Part shown: positions 7,801 through 16,303 of the stretch, in pieces
Position numbering within the stretch: position 1 is the first letter of the stretch
Layout of the letters: the number at the start of each line of letters is the position of its first letter
Source of the DNA: Lysobacterales bacterium
GTDB taxonomy: Bacteria > Pseudomonadota > Gammaproteobacteria > Xanthomonadales > Marinicellaceae
Direction: 5' to 3'
Length of the DNA: 30,738 bases
Assembly (NCBI GenBank): GCA_026990095.1
Contig: JALSIL010000045.1
Location: 1-30,738, forward strand
Made by a program: the position numbers and the translations under genes
The notes under the pieces: model-generated
The model's input: the letters and a program-made list of their open reading frames with translations, nothing else
The model's database searches: none
Told to the model about the DNA's origin: nothing

Positions 7801-9269
7801 GTCAATTAAACTTAACCCCAACAATTCTATTGGCGGTCATTGTTATCTATTTTGCTCTACTGTCGTTGGTGTCATTAAAAACCTCGAAAGGGGCGGATAA
7901 TTTAGATTTTTTTAACGGCCACAAACAATCACCCTGGTTTGTTGTTGCTTTTGGCATGGTGGGAGCGTCGTTATCGGGTGTTACTTTTATTTCTTTACCA
8001 GGCTCTGTCTATAACAACTCTTTTTCCTATATACAAATGATAATGGGTTATGCTGCTGGCTATTTATTTATTATGTTAGTGCTTTTGCCATTATATTATC
8101 GGCGCAACCTTATATCGATTTACGGTTACCTGAACCAACGCTTTGGCTTTTATTCCCAGAAAACAGGCTCAGTCTTTTTTATTATTTCACGGATTATTGG
8201 CGCGTCTTTTCGCCTGTATTTAATGACCATGGTTTTACATGATTTTATCTTTGTTCATTTTGGTATTCCTTTTTGGCTAACGGTATTGTTGAGTTTGTTG
8301 CTGATATGGAGTTATACGGTTAAAGCCGGAATAAAAACCATTATATGGACAGATACGCTGCAAACTTTTTTTATGATTGTGGCGGTGGTAGTTGCTTTTA
8401 TTAGCATAACATCCCAATTAGACATGGATTTAGGTTCAGCAATAGCGGCAATAAAAAACAGCGACTATTCTCAAACCTTTTTCTTTGAAGGGGGTTGGTC
8501 AGATAAGTTAAACTTTTTTAAATTATTTTGGGGAGGAGCCTTTATCGCGATTGTTATGACAGGACTTGACCAAGACATGATGCAAAAAAACTTAAGTTGT
8601 AAAAACCTCAAAGAATCCCAAAAAAACATGCAATGGTTTTTTGTGGTATTAGTTATTGTTAACATTATGATAATGGCATTAGGCGCATTGTTGTACATCT
8701 ATTCGGCAAAACAAGGCATTAATTTACCACTTAATGCAGACACTGGAAATATCATAACGGATAAAGTTTTTCCAGTTCTTGCATTAAATCACTTGCCTGC
8801 CTATCTTGGTATTGTGTTTTTAGTGGGGTTATTGGCTGCAGCCTACTCCAGTGCTGATTCGGCTCTAACGGCGTTAACGACGTCTTTTTGTGTGGATATA
8901 ATGGATAAAGTGAATACACCAAAAAAACAAAGAATGATAATCCACATAGGTTTCACCCTAATATTGTTTGCTACAATAGTAATTTTTCGTTACTTTATGG
9001 AAGCATCAGCCATACAAAACCTCTTTCGTTTAGCTGGATTTACTTATGGACCGATACTTGGTTTGTTTGCTTTTGGCTTACTGACAAAAAAACACATCCA
9101 AGATAAATACGTACCCATGATTGCACTATTGGCACCGACACTAACTTACTTAATAGACAAAAATTCAGAATTGTTGCTTAGCGGATATAAATTTGGTTTT
9201 GAGTTGTTGTTACTTAATGGCTTATTAATGTTTGTCGGCTTATTGCTGGTGACAAAAAAGGATTATTAG
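7797..9269 (+). CDS. Sodium:solute symporter (SSS family)
   Basis: A 490-residue polytopic transporter with about 13 hydrophobic segments. The conserved SSS start is visible: a first helix, then a segment with FFNGHKQSPWFVVAFGMVGA and the GASLSGVTFISLPG helix, followed by YGYLNQRFG. The sodium-site helix is recognisable near residues 345-365 (AAAYSSADSALTALTTSF), with the Ser/Thr cluster typical of the family. The substrate cannot be inferred; relatives carry sugars, amino acids, sialic acid or carboxylates, and there are no catabolic neighbours. It is the last gene of the tightly packed plus-strand run, and 321 bp without a gene follow. No convincing rho-independent terminator was seen after its stop. 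Confidence 0.9.
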   Translation: MSQLNLTPTILLAVIVIYFALLSLVSLKTSKGADNLDFFNGHKQSPWFVVAFGMVGASLSGVTFISLPGSVYNNSFSYIQMIMGYAAGYLFIMLVLLPLYYRRNLISIYGYLNQRFGFYSQKTGSVFFIISRIIGASFRLYLMTMVLHDFIFVHFGIPFWLTVLLSLLLIWSYTVKAGIKTIIWTDTLQTFFMIVAVVVAFISITSQLDMDLGSAIAAIKNSDYSQTFFFEGGWSDKLNFFKLFWGGAFIAIVMTGLDQDMMQKNLSCKNLKESQKNMQWFFVVLVIVNIMIMALGALLYIYSAKQGINLPLNADTGNIITDKVFPVLALNHLPAYLGIVFLVGLLAAAYSSADSALTALTTSFCVDIMDKVNTPKKQRMIIHIGFTLILFATIVIFRYFMEASAIQNLFRLAGFTYGPILGLFAFGLLTKKHIQDKYVPMIALLAPTLTYLIDKNSELLLSGYKFGFELLLLNGLLMFVGLLLVTKKDY

Positions 9270-9590
9270 CTTAAGGCTTTAAAACAAAGTGATGAGAAAA
9301 AGCGACGATATTAAGTTAATTAGTCCGCTTTTGGATACAAAAAGATAAAAAATCCAATTCTCTAACAAAAAAATCAAACAAAGCGTGTAAATGCGGCAGT
9401 GTTTTTGTATATTAAAGTCATCAGAGGTTTTCTGTGTGGAGAAAAAAGACAAATCAAGCGAGGGAAAATTGTTTTGTAAGCCTCTATCGATTGGGTCACA
9501 GCAAAGGTTTTAAGGCTATAATTTTTGTGTAAACAGCAAAGATTTAGACCCTTATTGAAGAAACAAATGCACAATGATTGAGAGAAAAAA
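9270..9590. other. Intergenic region upstream of the giant protease
   Basis: This 321-bp stretch separates the symporter from the protease gene. It holds a promoter-like TATAAT and a weak inverted repeat (TTTTCT/AGAAAA) near 9429-9446. I saw no plausible small gene, no RNA gene and no clear terminator hairpin with a T-tract. The long antisense frame here runs into the protease gene and has no family resemblance. Confidence 0.5.
9494..9522 (+). promoter_or_regulatory. Putative sigma-70 promoter of the giant protease gene
   Basis: A perfect -10 hexamer TATAAT lies at 9517-9522, about 69 bp before the ATG. The -35 region is weak: GGTCAC at 17-bp spacing, or TTGGGT slightly further upstream. The predicted transcript would have a leader of about 60 bases, and an AGAGA ribosome-binding-site-like element sits at 9581-9585. 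The weak -35 may mean that an activator is needed. Confidence 0.45.
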
Positions 9591-12500
9591 ATGACCGTCA
9601 AAAAAAAAATAGCCCTTCTATTGCTCGTTGCTTGCGTGCAATTAAAAGCAAAAGATGTTTGGTTTATTGCACCAAACGACTTATCAAAAAATGTTCCTAG
9701 TGCCACTATAGAATACGAGTATGGTTCTTTTAATTTATACACGATGGATTCAACGGCTTTTTCTTCACTGGATTCTATACAAACGAGCAAAACAACAGCA
9801 ATCAACCCAATTATTGAATTTGATGCACAAAAGTTTAATCCTTTATTGGGCTTATCTTCTATTCCAAGCCAGTTCAGAATAGACGCCTCTCAACCACAGG
9901 GAGAGGGTTTGCATTTGGTGCAGTTTGTCGGACCAATTAAACAAGAATGGTTAGAAAATATCCAACAAACAGGCTTAAGACTCGTTCATTACATCCGAAA
10001 TAATGCCTATTTGGTTTGGGTGGATGATGACAGTCGTTTGGCTTTAAAGTCAAAGCTTCAAAAAGAAAGATTTTTGCAAGCAGAATTACCGTATCAACCC
10101 TACTTTAAAATGGGTGCCTCGGTATTTGCACGAGTTAATAATACAACACCAGCAACCGAAAAAGAAAAAGTAAGGGTTTCTGTCCAAATCATTTATCAGG
10201 CAAACAACAGAGCAACAAAACAACTTATTCAAAACAAAGCAGTAAAAATAATAGCACCTTGGAGTCAAGTTCTTCAATACGAAAATATAACAGTTGAGAT
10301 TGAACAAAAGGACTTGTTGTCGATAATAAACCGTCCAGATGTGTACTCAGTACAAGAGTTTTTTGAAAGAACACTCAACGACGAAGTGCAAGCCCAAATA
10401 GTAGCAGGCAACTTAAACGGAACAAACTCAGGTCCATCAGGGACGGGTTATTTACCGTGGTTAAGTGCCAAAGGCTTTAGCACCAACCCAAATGATTATC
10501 CAGTGGTTGATGTTGTCGATGATGGCATAGGCAACGGCTCTGTTGTTAATGGTGCTGGGGACGTAACACTGACCCAAAACGGAGACGGAGTTACAACGCG
10601 GTTAAACCACGTTAATAATTGCACCAGTGACCCAACAGGAGAGGGTCCTGATGGACATGGACACATCAATATAAATATCGTAGGTGGCTATGATCAAAGA
10701 GCAGGTTTTCCTTTTCGTGACCCCAATGGCTATCAAAGAGGTCAAGGAATTAATCCTTTTGGTCGTTTAGCAGGCACACGAATTTTTGATACTGTTGGAT
10801 TTGATTTAAGCTCTTGTGGAAGCACTGATTCGGGATTAATAAAGTCACAACAGGATGCGGGAAGTTTAATATCTAGCAACTCATGGGGATGCGGAGGCTG
10901 TGCTGGCTCTTATGATTCTTCCTCTCAAGCTTTTGATACTGGGGTGAGAGATGCCGATTTAACTGAGGCAGGAAACCAGCAAATGATAATGATTTTTGCG
11001 GCAGGAAATGACGGCTCAGGAGCCTCAACCGTTGGTACGCCAGGAAACGGAAAAAACATGATTACTGTTGGAGCATCAGAAAACCAGCGACCAACTGATG
11101 AAAACGGCAACTGGACTGATGGCTGTGGCATTGGACCAACAGGAGCAGATAATGCCATGGACATCATTTCTTTTTCAAGTCGAGGGCCGGTTCCTGGTGG
11201 ACGTGTAAAACCAGAAATTATTGCACCCGGGACTCACATACAAGGAACAGCTAGTACAAACGCAGGATATACTGGAGGAGGTGTTTGTGACCAATACGAA
11301 CCTTCTGGGCAGACAATTTTTTCTGCCTCTTCAGGAACATCACACTCCACACCTGCTGTTGCTGGTATAACTTCTTTATATTATTATTGGTTGCAAAACA
11401 CACACGCGATTGCGACACCAAGCCCATCGCTTATGAAGGCTTATCTAATTGCACACCCGACTTATTTAACTGGAGTTGGAGCTAATGACACTCTGCCGAG
11501 TAATAATCAAGGTTACGGCATGCCGAATATGGAAGTTGCTTTTGATAACACCCCGCGAGTAATTGTTAACGAAACGCAAGTTTTTAATAACACAGGCGAA
11601 ACATGGAGTTGGAGCGGCAATGTTGCCGACAACACGAAACCAGTTCGTATTGTGATGACTTATACCGATGCTCCTGGAGCTGTTGGTACAAGCCCAGAGG
11701 TTAATAATATAAACTTATCCGCTGTTGTGGCAGGCAGCAGTTACCTTGGTAACAACTTTGCAGGAGCTTTTAGCGTAACTGGCGGTACTGCAGATATTGA
11801 TAACAATTATGAAGCCATCTTTTTACCTAGTGGAACCAATGGAACAATTGATATAACGGTCAGTGCTGCCAATATAGCTGGCGATGGTATTCCAAACTTT
11901 GGTGATGCAACCGACCAAGACTTTTCGATTGTTTGTTACAATTGTAGTCAAACCCCTGAATTTACCCTTTTTGCAACACCTACCACCGTTGATGTGTGTG
12001 TGAACCCAAGCCCAAGTAATGCACCTGATATTACTCTTTCAACGACATCAATTTTAGGTTTTAATACACCCATAAATTTAAGCTTTAACCCTGTGTTACC
12101 CACTGGTTTTTCTAGCACCTTTAGTAGCAACCCAGTAACTCCTGGCAACAACTCTATCTTGACATTGTCAGTTGATAACACAGCAACAAGCGGAGCACAC
12201 TCGATAACGGTTGAAGGAACAGCGGGAGCGATAACGAAACAAACCACCGTTAACGTCAATGTTTCTTTACCCATTACAACACCTCCAAGCACAACTTTAC
12301 CCGTTGATGGCAGTGTTGGTATTTCTGCCTCAACTAACTTTACGTGGTCAGCCGTAACAGGAGCGAGCAGTTATGATATTGAAATATCAACCGATCCAAC
12401 ATTTACCTCAACTCTGATTTCGCAAAACGTTCTTACAAACAGTTTTGCAGGAACATCTTTGTCTGCGGCAACAACGTATTATTGGCGGGTAAGGGCGGTA

Positions 12501-15500
12501 AATGGTTGTGGAAGCAGTGCTTTTGTTGTTGCTGCGTTTGAGACAACAGCGGGAGGAACGGCGACACAATGCAACAACCCAAATGTTGCCATTCCAGACA
12601 ACAACGCCGCAGGAATAACAGACACAATGACAATAGCAGGAGGAGGAACGTTAACGGATGTTAATGTTTCCATTAATGCAACACACACGTACGTAGGAGA
12701 TTTGATTTTCACTTTATCAAGGGTTTTTCCAGCAAACAGCAGCGTAGTCATTGACCGTCCAGGGGTTCCTGGTTCGACATTTGGGTGTTCAGGCAATGAT
12801 ATAAATACCACCCTAGATGATGCAGGACTAACAGCAGTTGAAACCGAGTGTGCCGCAGCTGTTCCAACTATTGGAACAGGCCCCTTTTCACCTAACAATA
12901 CATTGACTGTATTTAATGGCAACAGCTCAAACGGAGATTGGACGCTAAATGTAACGGACAATGCAAGTGCAGATACAGGGTCTTTAAATCAATGGTGTCT
13001 AATTACCACAACCAGCGGTTCAGTAGCGCCTGCGGATTACAGTGATTTATCCAGCTCATACGGCATGGCAAAACACGAGGGTGGTGGCACATCAAAGTTG
13101 GGTACTAACTGGACCGCAGATAGTTCCTTTAGTTTAGACTCTGATGCCAGTGACGATGATGGCATTGTGGCATCAGGTCTTTGGTTGCCAAACAGCACAA
13201 CGGCTCAAATTAGTGCCACTTCAACAGGTGGGTATTTGGCTTGTTGGTTTGATTGGAACAACGATGGCAGTTTTGCTGCAGGAGAAAAAACCATAGCACA
13301 AACAATTGCAACTGGCACGGCAATTATCCCTGTGACTGTTCCTCTAAGTAGTACCTTTGGAACGGGAGGCGATAACTTTTTAGAAAGCCGTTGCCGTTTT
13401 TATGCCTCCGAACCGTTAATTAAAGCCACAGAGTCTGCTACAGGATCGGCACCAACAGGCGAAGTTGAAGATAACCGTTTTTCAGCCAATGCCTTAACGC
13501 CAATATCGCTTATTTATGCCAACAGCACGTTGCGAAATTCGGTCTTTGATGTGAATTGGACAACCACGACAGAGGTGGGAACAATCGGCTTTAACCTTTA
13601 CGGCAAAGAAAAAGGCGTTTGGGCTTTGTTAAACGATGAACCGATACAAGCCAAAGGCATCAATACAACCCAACCCAATAGCTACCACTTTAATATACAA
13701 AACAGTGCAATGAGTGAATACAAAATTGAAGAACTCACACGAACAGGCGTAAAACACAACTATGGACCGTATCTAATTAACAAGACTTTTGGAGAGCAAC
13801 CAAACCACCCGGAGATTAACTGGCAACAATTGCATCAAGAGTCTCAAGATAAATATGCTTTAAGGCAACAGGCGAAAGCGTCGAGTTTTGATTTTATTAA
13901 GGTTAAAGTTAATAAAACAGGAGTTCAAAGAATCACCTATGAAAACTTACTTGCCCAAGGTGTAGATTGGCAAGGCATCGCCAGTAATCAAATCAGCTTA
14001 AGTTTTGAGTCTAATGCAGTGGCAAGACACATATCCAGTTCGGTGTTTGGAGCAGGACAGTACATCGAGTTTATAGGGCAAAGTACAAAAACGCTTTACA
14101 CAAAAACAAATGTTTATGAATTGGCGTTAAATCCAGCAATGGTAAAAACAACAGCAAACATCAGTGCCAATGACTTGGTTGTTGATAATGATGCTTATTA
14201 CATGGCAACAGTAAAGGTGGATGAAGACCGAGAATACAGTTTTGCATCCACAAGCCAAACACCGTGGTTTTACCAATCAATGTTGGCTTACACAACACCA
14301 AAGAGTTGGGATATTCCTTTAATCAGTGAAAATCTTCTAACCAATGGTGTTGGTGCTAACTTAAGTTTTCGCACTTGGGGCGGAACAGACTGGCCGCAAC
14401 AAGCCACAGACCACCATTTACAGGTTTCGTTTAACAACCAAATGGTAGAAGACATCTTTGGACAAGGGTTGTCCGCCTTAAATGGCAACAAATCCCTAGC
14501 AAACAACCTGCTATCGACAAATAACATTGTTACCTTTACCTTGCCAGGGGATACTGGAGTGGACTATGATTTAATTCAGTTGGATGAAGTTTCCCTAAGT
14601 TATCCTTCGGCAATAAAACTTATTGATGGCAGCATTCATTTTAAACCAACAATAGTTAACACCGCTATTTTGGATATTTTTAACAATGGTTTTGAGTCAG
14701 GGGGCGTTAAAACCATTGCGACAACAACCACTGCTCAAAAAACAGGCGTAGGTTTTACGGTAAAAGGCTTAAGTAACACCCAATTGCGAGCCTATGCTTA
14801 TGACGGCAATGAGCTGTATTTATTTACGGATTTAATTATTAGTGCAAATGGAATTAACTACGATGTTGAGTTGCCCGAATTAAATACCAGTGCTTTGGAT
14901 TATTATGTTTATCAAGAAACCGCGGTAATAAACCCCGCATTGGAACTAGCCAATACAACCGTACAAGCCCAAGGGTCTTATGATTATTTAATACTCTCAC
15001 ACCCTGATTTTATCTCAGGGTTAAGCCCATTAGTTAATTACCATCAAAACAATGGTGTGAGCGTGTTAGTCACAGACATTAATGATGTCTATGCACAATA
15101 CAGCCACCACCGCATAGATGCCAGTGCTATTAAGTCTTATATAAAAGATGCCTATAATAACAACGGAATAAGTCATGTGTTATTGGTTGGTGGTGATAGT
15201 TATGACTATTTAGATAACTTGGCAATTGGTTCAATTAGTTATGTTCCAACACTGTATTATAAAACGGGTGATTTAATAGCTTATGCACCTGTTGATGCAC
15301 TATATGTCGATATTGATAAAAACTTGATTCCCGATTTGCCGATTGGAAGGTTGCCAGTAAAAACCAATGCAGAGCTGCAAATAATGATCAACAAAACCAT
15401 TAACTACGCCTCAAGAAGTTATGGGCAATCAGCGATTTTCGCCACCGACAGAGAAGAATCATTTGATGCGTTCTCAGAGCAACTGATAAACACCATGCCG

Positions 15501-16001
15501 CAAAATTGGCAAATAGAAACAGCTTACATAAATGATTTGGAATTAGCAGGAGCACATTCAGCATTAATCAACAGCATCAACAGTGGCGTGTCATTAACAA
15601 ACTTCTTTGGGCACTCAAGTCCAAGTCGCTGGTCGTTTGAACGGCTATTGGATGTAAGTGATGTGACTGCATTAAACAACAACAATCAACCAACCTTAGT
15701 CAACCAGTTTGGCTGTTGGAATACTTATTATGTTATGCCGCAGTACAACACAATGGCACACCTGTTTTTACAATCCGATGGCAAAGGAGCTGTTGCTGTA
15801 ATGGGGGCAAGCACTTTAACCGAGAGCTTTCATGAATCGATGCTAGGCAATATTTTGTTACCTAAGCTCACCTCTGCCAACACAGCGATTGGCGAAGCAA
15901 TTTTACAAGCCAAACAAGAGCTGTCAATCAACCACCCTGATTATTTAGACGTGATATTGGGTTGGACACTGCTGGGAGACCCCTTACTTGAAGGATATTA
16001 G
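9591..16001 (+). CDS. Giant exported dual protease: subtilisin S8 + P-domain + GEVED + gingipain-type C25
   Basis: A 2136-residue exported protein. The N-terminus (basic, then IALLLLVAC) reads as a signal peptide: either cleavage near LKA (residue 20) or a lipoprotein with lipobox LVAC (C15). Residues 80-190 resemble an S8 propeptide. The S8 triad is visible: D310 (VVDDGI), H356 (DGHGH), S584 (GTSHSTP), with oxyanion N473 (AAGND). Next come a beta-sandwich (650-785), an Ig-like domain (786-895), an FnIII-like domain (897-985), a proprotein-convertase P-domain (990-1142) and a GEVED domain (1146-1300, motif at 1290-1294). Residues 1430-1790 resemble the region preceding C25 peptidases and include DIFNNGFES (1695-1703). 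The C25 domain (1797-2136) has H2008 (FFGHSS) and C2042 (FGCWN) and ends in LLGDPLL. No type IX secretion C-terminal domain follows. Both active sites look intact. Confidence 0.9.
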   Translation: MTVKKKIALLLLVACVQLKAKDVWFIAPNDLSKNVPSATIEYEYGSFNLYTMDSTAFSSLDSIQTSKTTAINPIIEFDAQKFNPLLGLSSIPSQFRIDASQPQGEGLHLVQFVGPIKQEWLENIQQTGLRLVHYIRNNAYLVWVDDDSRLALKSKLQKERFLQAELPYQPYFKMGASVFARVNNTTPATEKEKVRVSVQIIYQANNRATKQLIQNKAVKIIAPWSQVLQYENITVEIEQKDLLSIINRPDVYSVQEFFERTLNDEVQAQIVAGNLNGTNSGPSGTGYLPWLSAKGFSTNPNDYPVVDVVDDGIGNGSVVNGAGDVTLTQNGDGVTTRLNHVNNCTSDPTGEGPDGHGHININIVGGYDQRAGFPFRDPNGYQRGQGINPFGRLAGTRIFDTVGFDLSSCGSTDSGLIKSQQDAGSLISSNSWGCGGCAGSYDSSSQAFDTGVRDADLTEAGNQQMIMIFAAGNDGSGASTVGTPGNGKNMITVGASENQRPTDENGNWTDGCGIGPTGADNAMDIISFSSRGPVPGGRVKPEIIAPGTHIQGTASTNAGYTGGGVCDQYEPSGQTIFSASSGTSHSTPAVAGITSLYYYWLQNTHAIATPSPSLMKAYLIAHPTYLTGVGANDTLPSNNQGYGMPNMEVAFDNTPRVIVNETQVFNNTGETWSWSGNVADNTKPVRIVMTYTDAPGAVGTSPEVNNINLSAVVAGSSYLGNNFAGAFSVTGGTADIDNNYEAIFLPSGTNGTIDITVSAANIAGDGIPNFGDATDQDFSIVCYNCSQTPEFTLFATPTTVDVCVNPSPSNAPDITLSTTSILGFNTPINLSFNPVLPTGFSSTFSSNPVTPGNNSILTLSVDNTATSGAHSITVEGTAGAITKQTTVNVNVSLPITTPPSTTLPVDGSVGISASTNFTWSAVTGASSYDIEISTDPTFTSTLISQNVLTNSFAGTSLSAATTYYWRVRAVNGCGSSAFVVAAFETTAGGTATQCNNPNVAIPDNNAAGITDTMTIAGGGTLTDVNVSINATHTYVGDLIFTLSRVFPANSSVVIDRPGVPGSTFGCSGNDINTTLDDAGLTAVETECAAAVPTIGTGPFSPNNTLTVFNGNSSNGDWTLNVTDNASADTGSLNQWCLITTTSGSVAPADYSDLSSSYGMAKHEGGGTSKLGTNWTADSSFSLDSDASDDDGIVASGLWLPNSTTAQISATSTGGYLACWFDWNNDGSFAAGEKTIAQTIATGTAIIPVTVPLSSTFGTGGDNFLESRCRFYASEPLIKATESATGSAPTGEVEDNRFSANALTPISLIYANSTLRNSVFDVNWTTTTEVGTIGFNLYGKEKGVWALLNDEPIQAKGINTTQPNSYHFNIQNSAMSEYKIEELTRTGVKHNYGPYLINKTFGEQPNHPEINWQQLHQESQDKYALRQQAKASSFDFIKVKVNKTGVQRITYENLLAQGVDWQGIASNQISLSFESNAVARHISSSVFGAGQYIEFIGQSTKTLYTKTNVYELALNPAMVKTTANISANDLVVDNDAYYMATVKVDEDREYSFASTSQTPWFYQSMLAYTTPKSWDIPLISENLLTNGVGANLSFRTWGGTDWPQQATDHHLQVSFNNQMVEDIFGQGLSALNGNKSLANNLLSTNNIVTFTLPGDTGVDYDLIQLDEVSLSYPSAIKLIDGSIHFKPTIVNTAILDIFNNGFESGGVKTIATTTTAQKTGVGFTVKGLSNTQLRAYAYDGNELYLFTDLIISANGINYDVELPELNTSALDYYVYQETAVINPALELANTTVQAQGSYDYLILSHPDFISGLSPLVNYHQNNGVSVLVTDINDVYAQYSHHRIDASAIKSYIKDAYNNNGISHVLLVGGDSYDYLDNLAIGSISYVPTLYYKTGDLIAYAPVDALYVDIDKNLIPDLPIGRLPVKTNAELQIMINKTINYASRSYGQSAIFATDREESFDAFSEQLINTMPQNWQIETAYINDLELAGAHSALINSINSGVSLTNFFGHSSPSRWSFERLLDVSDVTALNNNNQPTLVNQFGCWNTYYVMPQYNTMAHLFLQSDGKGAVAVMGASTLTESFHESMLGNILLPKLTSANTAIGEAILQAKQELSINHPDYLDVILGWTLLGDPLLEGY

Positions 16002-16019
16002 CAAAATTAAATCAATCGG

Positions 16020-16137
16020 GTATTGAGTAATCTGGCTCGGTTTGTTGTGTTTGAAAATTACACCCTAAAAAGTCACGTACCAGTGTCTCAATCGCTGACG
16101 TTCGTTATTTCCACCTACTCAATACAGGCTTTTTTTT
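16020..16137 (+). terminator. Long-range inverted repeat with T-tract, possible terminator or structured RNA
   Basis: GTATTGAGTA (16020-16029) pairs perfectly with TACTCAATAC (16116-16125). The right arm is followed by a run of eight T at 16130-16137. It lies 18 bp after the protease stop. The 86-base loop is much longer than in a standard terminator, so either the loop folds further or the arms belong to something else. Confidence 0.35.
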
Positions 16138-16236
16138 AGAAGCAGGGGCAATAAAAAAAGTGGTTAACTGGTTAACTTGGTGTCGCAGTAGAGGCATTAG
16201 GCACGCAATCTTACTAGCCCAAGAATTTCAAAATTG

Positions 16237-16252
16237 CCCTCTTCCTTGAGGG
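16237..16252 (-). terminator. Weak terminator-like hairpin downstream of the copper receptor gene
   Basis: Read on the minus strand, CCCTC-AAGGAA-GAGGG forms a 5-bp GC-rich stem with a 6-base loop, followed by CAATTTTG. It lies about 50 bp beyond the receptor stop codon. The T-tract is short, so confidence is low. Confidence 0.3.
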
Positions 16253-16303
16253 ACTTCGGAGTATTTGAGTTAGTGTTTTATAAATACTTACACTGGCGAG
16301 GGT

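Larger units (their letters stand above)
16002..16303. other. Intergenic region between convergent protease and copper-receptor genes
   Basis: This 302-bp region between convergent genes contains an exact 10-bp inverted repeat 86 bp apart followed by eight T, a tandem GGTTAACT direct repeat near 16162-16177, and a short hairpin CCCTC/GAGGG at 16237-16252. I see no coding sequence in either direction. Termination of both flanking genes is the obvious role. Confidence 0.5.

Noticed and set aside
9374..9805. A 143-codon minus-strand open frame across the protease promoter and start.
   Set aside because: It overlaps the signal peptide and first coding segment of the giant protease, and its translation shows no family resemblance. 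It is most likely a shadow of AT-rich sequence.
11948..12292. A 114-codon antisense frame within the Ig-like part of the protease gene.
   Set aside because: The sense strand encodes a recognisable beta-sandwich repeat region. The antisense frame reflects its codon bias only.
12479..12961. A 160-codon minus-strand open frame inside the protease gene.
   Set aside because: It is antisense to the P-domain, whose sense frame has clear motifs. The antisense product is low in complexity and unrecognisable.
16162..16177. Tandem GGTTAACT repeat in the convergent intergenic region, considered as an integron or phage attachment site.
   Set aside because: It is only two 8-bp copies, with no integrase gene, no attC-like paired core sites and no second flanking copy.
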